Assembly (NCBI RefSeq): GCF_963665675.1
Contig: NZ_OY762426.1
Coordinates: 2,542,001-2,606,000, forward strand
DNA length: 64,000 nucleotides
Direction of reading: 5' to 3'
Source: an uncultured Methanolobus sp.
GTDB taxonomy: Archaea > Halobacteriota > Methanosarcinia > Methanosarcinales > Methanosarcinaceae
The notes beneath the pieces are model-generated. The model saw only the letters and a program-made list of their open reading frames with translations. It made no database searches and was not told the origin of the DNA. Below, piece by piece: positions 35,352 through 46,100 of the stretch (the stretch's first letter is position 1; every line of letters begins with the position of its first letter). The translations under genes and the position numbers were made by a program.

Positions 35352-38300
35352 ATGACGGATAGGAAAATAATTGCATTCATCTTCATAATTCTATTGTTTT
35401 TTACAACTCTTGCCACGGCAAATAATGACAACATAATTTTTCTGAAAGTGGGTCATATTGACACTGATCAGAAAACAGATACCACTATCATAGAACCTGA
35501 TAGAGTGGCTGTTGATATTAATATTGAAGCTGCGGACAGTTCTGAAAAATATTACCTTGTTCAGTTTGACGGGATCGTGCAACCTGAATGGAAAGATGCG
35601 GCAGAGTCTGCGGGTGCCACGGTTTTGGATTACGTTCCAGATAATACCTTTGTGCTGAAGATGAATGAAACTGTCAGGCTTCAGGTTGAATCTCTTGAAT
35701 TTGTGCGCTGGGTCGGGGAGTATTTGCCGGAATATAAGTATGATTTTAGTCAGGAAACAGATGAGAACCGGATATCGACAAATGAAAACCAGATTGAAAC
35801 GATAAAATTAAACGTATTTCTTTTCGAATCGGCAGATTCTGATGAAATTACTCAGGCAATCAATGATATCAATGGAGATATTATCAGTAGTTCTGACAGG
35901 ATACTGATTATTGTTTTACCTGAAAACCAGTTTGATTCACTTACATCAGTTAGCGGAATCAGCTGGATCGAGGAATACTCCGAAGTTCTTCTCTTTAACG
36001 ATGTCGCAGCAGGAATTATGAATGTAGATACAGTTCACGATGGTATTGGACTTAATGGAAGTGGCCAGATTGTTGCTGTATGTGATACAGGACTTGACAC
36101 TGGAGTGAATGACAGTTCAATGCACCCTGACTTATCAGGAAGGATCATAGACATACTTGATTATTCAGATGATGGTGCAGCCGATGATGCAGATGCCTGG
36201 CTCAATGGTGGCCATGGAACTCATGTTGCAGGTTCTGTATTGGGAACTGGACTAATGTCAGGTGGCTTGTATAAAGGAATGGCACCTGAAGCAGAATTAG
36301 TATTTCAAGCTGTTCAGGATAGCGATGGGAGTATGAGTATTAATTCTGCAAGTCTTGAAACTATTCTCCAGGATGCATACGACCTTGGTGCAAGGATACA
36401 CATAAATAGTTGGGGTTATGACACATATCTCGGAGTATATACTGATTCCTCATGGAGGGTTGATGAATTCATGTGGGAACATCCTGACATGCTAATATTG
36501 TTTGCAGCAGGTAATTCTGGAATTGATTCCGATGAGGATGGTGTAATTGATAATGATTCAATATCTCCTCCCTCAACTTCAAAGAACTGTATTGCTGTAG
36601 GTGCTTCAGAGAGTTACAGGCCTGAGAAAACAGCTGTTTACAACAAAGATAATTATGGTGATTTGTTCTCACTTCCAATTCTTGGGGATGAAAAAGCGGA
36701 TGATGAAAATGGCATTGCTGCTTTTAGCAGCAGAGGTCCTACCGAAGATGAGAGAATAAAACCAGATATTGTCGCTCCTGGGACCTATATAGCTTCAACG
36801 AGATCCAGTTTAGTAACCTGGTATGATTGGGGAATGATAGATGATTATTACGCATACATGGGTGGAACAAGTATGGCAACCCCATTGGTTGCAGGTTCTG
36901 CAGCTCTTGTCAGGGAATATTATACTGATGTGGAAAATGTAGCTAATCCAAGTGCTGCTCTGCTTAAAGCAACTCTTTTAAACGGTGCATATGACCTTAC
37001 ACCCGGCCAGTACGGAGAAGGTGATGAGCAGGAAGTTGTAGGAAGACCTGATTACTCTCAGGGATGGGGTCGTCTTGATGCTGAGAATTCCATAATAGCT
37101 GAGTACCCGGAAGTGATTGCATATTATGACGGTGAATCTCTGAGCAACAATGAATTCTGGACTCATACCTATGATTACATTGAAAGCGGAGAATCTTTAA
37201 GAGCAACTTTAGTCTGGACTGATTATCCGGGGCAGGTTTACTCTAATAAGAATCTCATGAACGATCTGGACTTTACTATCATAGGCCCTACGAACATATA
37301 CTACGGTAATGGAGGCACTGAGTCCGATCACACCAATAATGTGGAAGGAATCGAACTAAATAATGTATCAGATGGTGATTATATATTCAATGTCAGTGCT
37401 CATACTGTGCCCCACGGACCGCAACCTTTTGCACTGGTAGCTTCATTCACATGTGATAACAATGAATACCCGGCTCCCGGAACACAGGCCGAAAGCAAGA
37501 ACACGGTAGTCTCTACTGATGTTGTGCATCCACAGGGAGTTGATTTAGATTCCATTATCATGAAGATAAATGACTCTCCTGTAATGTTTGATACTATAAC
37601 AATAACAGACGGATACGAAATAGAATATAATACTGCCTCTTCATATCAGACCGGCGAATACAGTGTATCTGTAACAGCCAGTACCGAAAGCGGTCAGGAG
37701 TTCTCTTACTCATGGAATTTTACCGTGGACGCAGAAGCATCTAACACTGCTCCTGTTCTTTCAGATATAATAGATCAGCAGGTAAGTGAATCATATCCGC
37801 TAACAATTGAACTTTCAGCAAGCGATGATGATGGCGATACGCTTACTTTTGATACGAACGCAAGCTTTGGAAACCTTTCCGGCAACACTTTTACCTGGAC
37901 TCCGGATTACAATGCTTCAGGCATCTACTACGTGGAATTCAACGTAACTGACGGGATTGAAGTTGATTCTGAAACCATTACAATTACTGTAATAAACGTT
38001 GACAGGGCACCGGTTCTGTCTTCAATCGGTAGCAAGACTACCAGCGAGAACCAGACGCTTAGTTTCAGCGTTTCTGCATACGATGCTGATTATGACACGG
38101 TCACCTATTCTGTAAACGGGGTGCCAGATGGTGCCAGTTTTGACGAGGGTAGCGGAGGATTCATCTGGACTCCTCAATACAATGATTCAGGAACTTATAC
38201 CGTAGAGTTCACTGCATCAGCTAACGGACTTGAAGATTCCGAAACGATTACGATAACCGTTATCAATGTGGACAGAAGTCCGGAACTTGATGAGATTGGA

Positions 38301-41300
38301 AGTCAGGAGGTCAATGAGAATGAGTTGCTGAGTTTTGTCGTCTCTGCAACAGACCCGGACGGGGACACCATAACTTACTCTGTTGGTAACATGCCATCCG
38401 GAGCGAATTTTGATCCTGGAATCCATACGTTCACCTGGACTCCGGGATTCAATGACTCGGGTACTCACTCAGTTGAATTCATTGCGGATTCAAATGGTCT
38501 TAATGATTCTGAAATTGTTATTATCACAGTGAACAATGTTGACAGGCCACCGGAATTTGCTACGATCAGTGATCAGACAGTTGACGAGAACTCTACCCTG
38601 ATATTCACAATTTCTGCAATTGACCCCGATGGTGAAGATGTTGTGTACTCATCTCCAGATAAACCAGCAGGATCAACACTTGATCCGGATTCCGGTGAGT
38701 TCACCTGGACTCCTGATTATAATGATTCAGGCACTCATTCCGTAGAATTCATATCCACTTCAAATGGCCTTACTGGTTCTGAGATAATCACAATTACAGT
38801 AAATAATGTTGACAGAGCACCTGAGTTTGCTACGGTCAGTGATCAGACGGTTGATGAGAATTCCACCCTTAGTTTCACAATTTCTGCTGCGGACCCTGAT
38901 GGGGAAGATGTGACATATTCATCTCCGGATAAACCATACGGTTCTACTCTTGATTCTGGTTCCGGTGAATTTGTCTGGATACCTGACTACAGTGAGTCAG
39001 GAACTTATGATGTCGAATTCATTGCAAGCTCAAATGGCCTTACTGATTCAGAGACAATCACAATTACAGTAAATAATATTGACAGAGCACCTGAGCTTGC
39101 TACGATCAGTGATCATACCGTTGACGAGAATTCTCCTCTGAGTTTCAGTATATCTGCCACGGACCCCGATGGGACAGCCACAATAACTTATTCTTCAAAT
39201 AATATGCCAACCGGATCAACACTTGATCCTGATTCAGGCGAGTTTGCATGGACGCCTTTCTACAACCAGTCGGGAATGTATGATGTCGAATTCGTTGCCA
39301 CATCAAATGGGCTAACTGATTTGCAGACAGTAACCATCACAGTAAACAATGTTGACAGAGCACCGGTATTTGATACAATTGCCGGTCAGACAGTCGATGA
39401 GAATAGCACTCTGGTTTTCAATGTATCTGCAATTGATCCTGATGGGGATGGTGTGACGACCTATTCATCTGACAATAAACCTTCAGGTTCTGTCCTGGAT
39501 TCCAGTTCAGGTGAATTTACATGGACTCCGGACTACAATGATTCCGGCGTTTACCCTGTTGAATTCATTGCAACTTCAAATGCTCTTACGGATTCAATAG
39601 TTGTTACTGTTACAGTAAACAATGTCGACAGAGCACCGGAATTTAATGCAACCGGTGACAAAACCGTTGATGAAAATTCAACCCTCCGCTTCACAATTTC
39701 TGCCACCGATCCTGATGGTGAAGATATTGCTTATTCTTCCCCGGATAAACCATCTGGTTCTATTCTTGATTCTGATTCCGGCGAATTCATCTGGACTCCC
39801 GATTATAATGATTCTGGCACCCATCCCGTTGAATTCATCGCAAGTTCAAACGGCCTGACAGATTCTGAGATTGTTATCATTACAGTAGATAATGTTGACA
39901 GGGCTCCAGTGCTTGAATCAATTGGCAGCAAGTCAGTTAATGAAAACCAAACACTTACTTTCAGCATTTTTGCAACTGACTCCGATGGAGATTCAATCAC
40001 ATATTCTGTTAATTATTTGCCGCAGGGAGCTACTTTCGACACATCAGAAGGTGAATTCATCTGGACGCCTGCTTATGGAAAATCTGGGAACTACAATGTT
40101 GAATTCATTGCATCAGCCAACGGTCTTACTGATTCCGAAATGATCACGATTTCTGTTGGTGATGTTGACAGGCCACCTGTTCTTGAATCAATAGGAGGCA
40201 GGTCTATTGATGAAAATAGCACCCTGACTTTCAATGTATCTGCCAGCGATCCTGATGGGGATTCCGTTTCATATTCTGTAAATTATCTGCCACTGGGAGC
40301 TGCTTTCGATTCATTGAATCGTGAGTTCACATGGACTCCTTCTTATGACCAGTCAGGAAACTACGATGTTGAATTCATAGCTTCAGCTAATGGTCTTGAT
40401 GATAATGAAACTATCACAATTACTGTTGTTAATGTTGACAGGAAACCAGTGTTAGATTCTATAGGTGACATGTCAGTTAATGAGAATTCCCCTCTCACCT
40501 TCACTATCTCTGCTACTGATCCTGATGGTGATGATGTGATTTCGTATTCGATTGAAGGAAAACCTGATGGTGCTGATTTTTATACCGGGACCAGGCAATT
40601 TACATGGACTCCTGATTACAATGATTCAGGTTCATATGATGTGAAGTTTATTGCAAGTTCAAATGATCTGAATGATTCTGAAGCTATCACAATTACAGTT
40701 ATCAACGTTGACCGGCCGGTGAAACTTGATCAGATTGATGACCGGACTATAAATGAAAGTGATGTCATCAATTTCATGCTTGTAGGAAATGACCCCGACG
40801 GGGATAAGGTAACCTATTCGGCATCCATCCTTCCTGGCAATTCCTCTCTGGATGATGAATCCGGTGAGTTCTACTGGATGACAGGTTACAATGATTTCGG
40901 TATATATGAAATTGAGTTCAATGCAACTGCAAACGGTATAACAGTTTCACAGTCCATGACAATTACTGTCAATAATATTGACCGGAAACCTGAACTTGCA
41001 ACTATTGGTAACAGGACTGTTAATGAAAATTCGACTCTAAGTTTCACAGTTTCAGCAACAGATGCCGATAATGATGCCATTACTTATTCTGCAAATGGTT
41101 TACCTGATAATGCCATTCTTGATGCGTATAATGGTGAATTTATCTGGGCTGCGGATTATGATGACTCTGGAGTTTATAACATAGAATTCATTGCATGGGC
41201 TAACGGAGAGAATGATTCGGAAACGATTACAATAACCGTTTTCAATGTGGACAGAAATCCGACTCTTGCAGATATCAGTGACAAAGAAATTGATGAAAAT

Positions 41301-43046
41301 GAGTCACTGGTCTTTACAATTTCTGCCACCGACCCGGACGGACCATCTGCAATAAACTATTCTGCAAATAACATGCCAACAGGATCAACACTTGATTCTG
41401 TTTCAGGTGAGTTTACATGGGCACCTTTCTACAATCAGTCAGGAATTCATAATGTAGAATTTGTTGCTACATCAAACGGCTTAAACGATTCTCAGACTAT
41501 AACTATCACAGTAAATAACATTGACAGGGCACCGATATTTGCCATAATTGCCGATCAGACTGCTGATGAAAACAGCACTTTGTTTTTCACAGTTTCAGCC
41601 ACGGACCCGGACGGAGACGATGTAACTTATTCATCTGACAATAAACCTGCAGGTTCTACGCTTGGTCAGGATTCCGGTGAATTTATCTGGATTCTGGATT
41701 ACAATGATTCCGGTATATATGAAATTGAGTTCAATGCAACTGCAAACGGCATAACAGATTCACAGCCCATGACAATTACTGTCAATAATGTTGACAGAAA
41801 ACCTGAACTTGTGACTATTGGTAGCAGGCCTGTAAATGAGAATGATACTCTCACGTTCACTGTACTGGCAACAGACGCCGATGGTGATGAAGTGACCTAT
41901 TCTGCAAGTAGTTTGCCGGATGGGGCTGTACTTGATACTTACACAGGAGCATTTGAATGGACGACGGATTACCTTGATTCAGGTGACTACAGCATTAACT
42001 TCACAGCCACTGCAAATGGTCTGAATGATTCCGAAACCGTTTACATAAGGGTGATAAATGTAAATGCTCCTCCTCAATTCAATACCGCACCAGTGCAAAC
42101 GGTTCTGGTAAATGAGAGCCTTCAGTTTACACTGAATGCGACTGATATTGACAATGATAACCTGACATATTCTGCCGATGTTTTGCCCAATGGCTCAGAG
42201 TTTAATGATACAAGTCTTCTGTTTAACTGGGTGCCATTAGCGAACCAGACTGGAATATATTATGCAAATTTCACAGTGAATGACAGCCAGTACTATGATT
42301 ATCTCAACGTTTCAATCACAGTAACCAATGCCACAACAAGTTCAGTTACTGCAAGCTCTGCTGCCGGCGGCGGTGGCGGAGGAGGAGGCGGTGGTGGCGG
42401 AACCACTGGAGAGGAATTTGAGAACATTGCAGTAAAGGATGCAAGCTCCGTTTTTGTAGGAACAGGTCCTGTAATATTCGAGTTCAATAGGGATGGCGAT
42501 GATATTGAGTATGTCGGGTATGATTCCCTTAAGAATGCAGGAACCATTTCCGTTACAATTGAGGTTCTGTTGGATAAATCAACATTTGTCAGTTCTCTTC
42601 CGTCCGGGGTTGTTTACAAAAATATCAATATATGGGTAGGAAAGACGGGCTATGCTATTGAAGAGAACATAGATGATCCTTATATCGGTTTCAGGGTTGA
42701 TAGGGACTGGATCGAGGGCAATAATATTGACCCGGGTTCCATAGCTCTTAACAGGTACAACGGAGGGTGGAGTAAACTCTCAACCTGGCAGACAGATTCG
42801 GATGATAACTATCTTTACTTTGAAGCCAGCACTCCGGGATTCTCACCGTTTGCTATCACAGGTGAAACTCAGGCAATTGAGATAAATAATGATGTGAGCG
42901 ATACCCAGTTCTCACCAGCAGACAGCGAACTGGAATCAAATGTTACAGCAAAAGGGACTGAACCGGAAAACACTTTGAATGGATTCTCAGGCTTAATTTC
43001 ATGCCTGATCCTTACTTTTGCCTGCTTCCTCTACAGGAAGCAGTAA
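35352..43046 (+). CDS. Secreted S8 (subtilisin-like) protease with 17 Ig-like repeats and PGF-pre-PGF domain
   Basis: 2564 residues. Signal peptide at ~1-24; propeptide-like region (~25-210); S8 catalytic domain with Asp245 (VAVCDTGLDTG), His288 (GHGTHVAGS) and Ser507 (GGTSMATP), all present. Then a beta-sandwich region, 17 putative-Ig/cadherin-like repeats of about 90 residues (~798-2325) linked by NVDRAP-type junctions with FTWTPDYNDSGTY, 12 consecutive Gly (~2340), a PGF-pre-PGF domain (~2355-2515, NIWVGKTGYAIEE, FEASTPGFSPFAITGE), and a C-terminal helix ending YRKQ. It is a cell-surface protease; targets are unknown. The next gene is a shorter paralogue. The C-terminus resembles sorting tails but lacks a clear PGF-CTERM motif. 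Confidence 0.9.
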   Translation: MTDRKIIAFIFIILLFFTTLATANNDNIIFLKVGHIDTDQKTDTTIIEPDRVAVDINIEAADSSEKYYLVQFDGIVQPEWKDAAESAGATVLDYVPDNTFVLKMNETVRLQVESLEFVRWVGEYLPEYKYDFSQETDENRISTNENQIETIKLNVFLFESADSDEITQAINDINGDIISSSDRILIIVLPENQFDSLTSVSGISWIEEYSEVLLFNDVAAGIMNVDTVHDGIGLNGSGQIVAVCDTGLDTGVNDSSMHPDLSGRIIDILDYSDDGAADDADAWLNGGHGTHVAGSVLGTGLMSGGLYKGMAPEAELVFQAVQDSDGSMSINSASLETILQDAYDLGARIHINSWGYDTYLGVYTDSSWRVDEFMWEHPDMLILFAAGNSGIDSDEDGVIDNDSISPPSTSKNCIAVGASESYRPEKTAVYNKDNYGDLFSLPILGDEKADDENGIAAFSSRGPTEDERIKPDIVAPGTYIASTRSSLVTWYDWGMIDDYYAYMGGTSMATPLVAGSAALVREYYTDVENVANPSAALLKATLLNGAYDLTPGQYGEGDEQEVVGRPDYSQGWGRLDAENSIIAEYPEVIAYYDGESLSNNEFWTHTYDYIESGESLRATLVWTDYPGQVYSNKNLMNDLDFTIIGPTNIYYGNGGTESDHTNNVEGIELNNVSDGDYIFNVSAHTVPHGPQPFALVASFTCDNNEYPAPGTQAESKNTVVSTDVVHPQGVDLDSIIMKINDSPVMFDTITITDGYEIEYNTASSYQTGEYSVSVTASTESGQEFSYSWNFTVDAEASNTAPVLSDIIDQQVSESYPLTIELSASDDDGDTLTFDTNASFGNLSGNTFTWTPDYNASGIYYVEFNVTDGIEVDSETITITVINVDRAPVLSSIGSKTTSENQTLSFSVSAYDADYDTVTYSVNGVPDGASFDEGSGGFIWTPQYNDSGTYTVEFTASANGLEDSETITITVINVDRSPELDEIGSQEVNENELLSFVVSATDPDGDTITYSVGNMPSGANFDPGIHTFTWTPGFNDSGTHSVEFIADSNGLNDSEIVIITVNNVDRPPEFATISDQTVDENSTLIFTISAIDPDGEDVVYSSPDKPAGSTLDPDSGEFTWTPDYNDSGTHSVEFISTSNGLTGSEIITITVNNVDRAPEFATVSDQTVDENSTLSFTISAADPDGEDVTYSSPDKPYGSTLDSGSGEFVWIPDYSESGTYDVEFIASSNGLTDSETITITVNNIDRAPELATISDHTVDENSPLSFSISATDPDGTATITYSSNNMPTGSTLDPDSGEFAWTPFYNQSGMYDVEFVATSNGLTDLQTVTITVNNVDRAPVFDTIAGQTVDENSTLVFNVSAIDPDGDGVTTYSSDNKPSGSVLDSSSGEFTWTPDYNDSGVYPVEFIATSNALTDSIVVTVTVNNVDRAPEFNATGDKTVDENSTLRFTISATDPDGEDIAYSSPDKPSGSILDSDSGEFIWTPDYNDSGTHPVEFIASSNGLTDSEIVIITVDNVDRAPVLESIGSKSVNENQTLTFSIFATDSDGDSITYSVNYLPQGATFDTSEGEFIWTPAYGKSGNYNVEFIASANGLTDSEMITISVGDVDRPPVLESIGGRSIDENSTLTFNVSASDPDGDSVSYSVNYLPLGAAFDSLNREFTWTPSYDQSGNYDVEFIASANGLDDNETITITVVNVDRKPVLDSIGDMSVNENSPLTFTISATDPDGDDVISYSIEGKPDGADFYTGTRQFTWTPDYNDSGSYDVKFIASSNDLNDSEAITITVINVDRPVKLDQIDDRTINESDVINFMLVGNDPDGDKVTYSASILPGNSSLDDESGEFYWMTGYNDFGIYEIEFNATANGITVSQSMTITVNNIDRKPELATIGNRTVNENSTLSFTVSATDADNDAITYSANGLPDNAILDAYNGEFIWAADYDDSGVYNIEFIAWANGENDSETITITVFNVDRNPTLADISDKEIDENESLVFTISATDPDGPSAINYSANNMPTGSTLDSVSGEFTWAPFYNQSGIHNVEFVATSNGLNDSQTITITVNNIDRAPIFAIIADQTADENSTLFFTVSATDPDGDDVTYSSDNKPAGSTLGQDSGEFIWILDYNDSGIYEIEFNATANGITDSQPMTITVNNVDRKPELVTIGSRPVNENDTLTFTVLATDADGDEVTYSASSLPDGAVLDTYTGAFEWTTDYLDSGDYSINFTATANGLNDSETVYIRVINVNAPPQFNTAPVQTVLVNESLQFTLNATDIDNDNLTYSADVLPNGSEFNDTSLLFNWVPLANQTGIYYANFTVNDSQYYDYLNVSITVTNATTSSVTASSAAGGGGGGGGGGGGTTGEEFENIAVKDASSVFVGTGPVIFEFNRDGDDIEYVGYDSLKNAGTISVTIEVLLDKSTFVSSLPSGVVYKNINIWVGKTGYAIEENIDDPYIGFRVDRDWIEGNNIDPGSIALNRYNGGWSKLSTWQTDSDDNYLYFEASTPGFSPFAITGETQAIEINNDVSDTQFSPADSELESNVTAKGTEPENTLNGFSGLISCLILTFACFLYRKQ
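37744..42335 (+). repeat. 17 Ig/cadherin-like repeats in S8 protease 1
   Basis: Repeats of about 270 bp (90 residues) each start with a junction of the type NVDRAPVLxxI and contain DENSTLxFTISATDPDGD and WTPDYNDSG. They differ more from each other than the CobN repeats do, so the array is older. Boundaries are approximate. Confidence 0.85.
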
Positions 43047-43164
43047 TTTTCCTTTTCTATATTCTCAACTATTCTGTCAATATAGCTATGTATTTTATAT
43101 TATATTACATATATATAGATTCATTATAATAATCTATTATTCTGACAATAGCTGAGGATGGCCT

Positions 43165-46100
43165 ATGTGCACTAAAAACAAATTTTTGATCAGTATGATC
43201 ATCATTTTTCTGTTAAGTTCTTTTTCCACATCAGCAGCAACTAATAATGCTGATAAGGAAAACAATGACATGTTACTTCTAAAAGCCGGACATGTAAACA
43301 CAACGTTTTCCGTTAAAAGTCAAAATGAGGTACTGTTAATGTCGTCTGCTATTTCAGAAGAAACATCTGATTATTATATCTTACAATTTTCAGGTCCGGC
43401 AAAGGAAGAATGGATACACAATGTCAGCTCTGCAGGTGCCGGGTTCTATAGTTATGTGCCAAATAATGCTTTTATCGTCAGAATGAACACAAGTGTTAAA
43501 TCTCAGGTTCAGGAGGATAACTTTGTCAAATGGATTGGTGAATATAAGTCATTTTACAAATATGACCCTGAAATGGTTGATGACAACACAGAGAATGGAT
43601 TTTTTTCCTCTGAAACTGAAAAAAATCAAACATATTTTATTTCACTCTTCTCCGAAGATGAATATGCAAAAGTTGTAGAGTCACTTGACGCTCAGGGAGT
43701 TGAGGTTCTTAGTGGTTCAGGGAAAATAATCAGGATTCAGACCTCACCTGACATGATTGATGATATATCCATGATCAAGGGAATTAGCTGGATAGAGGAA
43801 TATGTCCAGCCAACAATAAACAATGACATTGCAGCAGGCATTATTAACGTAGATACGGTTCGCCAAAACCATAGTTTGAAAGGTAGCGGACAAATAGTAG
43901 CTGTCTGTGACTCCGGACTTGATACCGGTATTAATGATAATTCTATGCACGCAGATATAAGAGGCAGGATACTGAGCCTCACTGACACATATGATGGGAA
44001 TGCGGCAGATTCCCTCGGACATGGAACTCATGTAGCAGGCTCGGTACTTGGCAATGGTTCACTTTCCAATGGACAGTATAGCGGAATGGCACCTGAAGCT
44101 GAACTGGTATTCCAGTCAGTTGGTGACGGAAGTAGATATCTGTATCTACCGGATGATCTCAGTGAAGTTTTTCAGGCAGCATATGACAAGGGAGCAAGGA
44201 TACACACCAATAGTTGGGGCTCTTCCCTAAGCGGAGCCTATACAGAGTATTCACAGCAGGTGGATCAATTCATGTGGGAGCATCAGGATATGCTGATACT
44301 ATTCTCAGCCGGAAATTCAGGAGTCGATTCCGACAGGGATGGTGTGATAGATCTGGATTCGATCGGATCACCGGGAACTGCAAAAAATTGTCTGACAGTA
44401 GGTGCTTCTGAAAATGAAAGAGGGGATGCCTTCAATATATCACCATATATCATATGGGGATCTGCATGGCCTGAAAAATATCCGGAATCTCCAATATCGG
44501 ATGACTATATGGCAGATGATAGTAACGGAATTGCTGCGTTCAGCAGCCGGGGACCAACAAACGATGGGAGGATAAAACCGGATGTTGTAGCTCCCGGTAC
44601 TTTTATTGCATCTACAAAATCAAGTGTTTCAAGTGAAACTGGTTGGGGTCCTATTAATAGTAATTATCTGTACATGGGTGGAACCAGTATGTCCACGCCG
44701 ATCACTGCCGGGGCTGCAGCTCTTGTAAGGGAATACTATACAGAAGTTGAGAACCTCAGCAGTCCCAGTGCTGCACTGCTTAAAGCTACTATAATTAACG
44801 GTGCATGTAACATAACACCAGGACAATACGGGACAGGAGTATTCCAGGAAATTGATGGAAGGTATGATTATTCCCAGGGATGGGGACGTGTTGATATTGA
44901 AAATTCTGTCTATCCGCAATTCCCTGTTGTCATGGAATATTATGACTACGTCGCCCTTAATTACGGTGAGTCATGGAATGTCAGCTATGATATTCTCTAT
45001 ACATCAGAACCTGTAAGAGTAACGCTTGTGTGGACTGATTATCCCGGTGCTGCTAATGTTGATCCTCAACTGATCAATAACCTTGATCTCATTGTTGCAG
45101 CTCCGGATGACACATACTACGGAAACGGTGCACCGGATACTGTAAATAATGTAGAAGGCGTTGAGCTGCTTGAGCCAGAAGCAGGAACATATACAATAAC
45201 AGTTAATGGAACAAACTTTAAAGACCTTAACAATGCCCCTACTCAGAATTTCTCACTTGTCATCTCTTATGGTGATGTGAGTAACATCTACATGTATCCT
45301 GAACACAATTCCTACACAACTAATACAACTACTGAAGTTCACATGAATCTCACACATGCCGATGGAATTAACTCAAGTTCCATAAACATGATGATCGACG
45401 GTTCATCGGTTGTACCTTCACTGGAAGCCATCTCAGGTGGATACAAAGTTGAGAACCAGACATCTCAGCCATATTCCGAAGGATTCCACAATGTGTCTGT
45501 GAGTGCACTTACAGATCAGAATGAGGAACTGAATTATGGCTGGAGATTCTATGTCAGTGTTGGGGAGAACATACTAACTGTTCAGAATCCCCTGGAAAAT
45601 GCCGTAATACAGAATAATACAGTCATGATAAACGCCAGCAGCAATAAGTTGTGTGACTTCTGGTACAATATTGACAACGGAACAAATTCCACGGCACAGT
45701 CTGGTTATACACTGAATGCAAGTACAGGACTTGCTGAAGGAAACCACAATATCACAGTGTTTGCCGAGGATATAACCGGAGCAGTCAATTCAACAACTGT
45801 GAACTTTACTGTATTTACCGAATCAGCAGATATTGAGTCACCTTCAGCAGGTACAGTCTATTATCTACCGGAAGACAGTTTTACCCTTAACGGAACTGTG
45901 GGAGTTGCAACTAATGTTTCCGTTTACGTGAATGGTGCCCTGACCAATTATTCAGAACCTGTTTCAAACGGAATGTTCAATATAACCAATGTTCCACTTT
46001 CAAATGGTACTAATGCCATAAATGTCAGTGCCATGTACAATAATTCCCTGACAGATTATTTTGCTGTAAATACTACAATATATGTGAGTCTTGGGCAGAC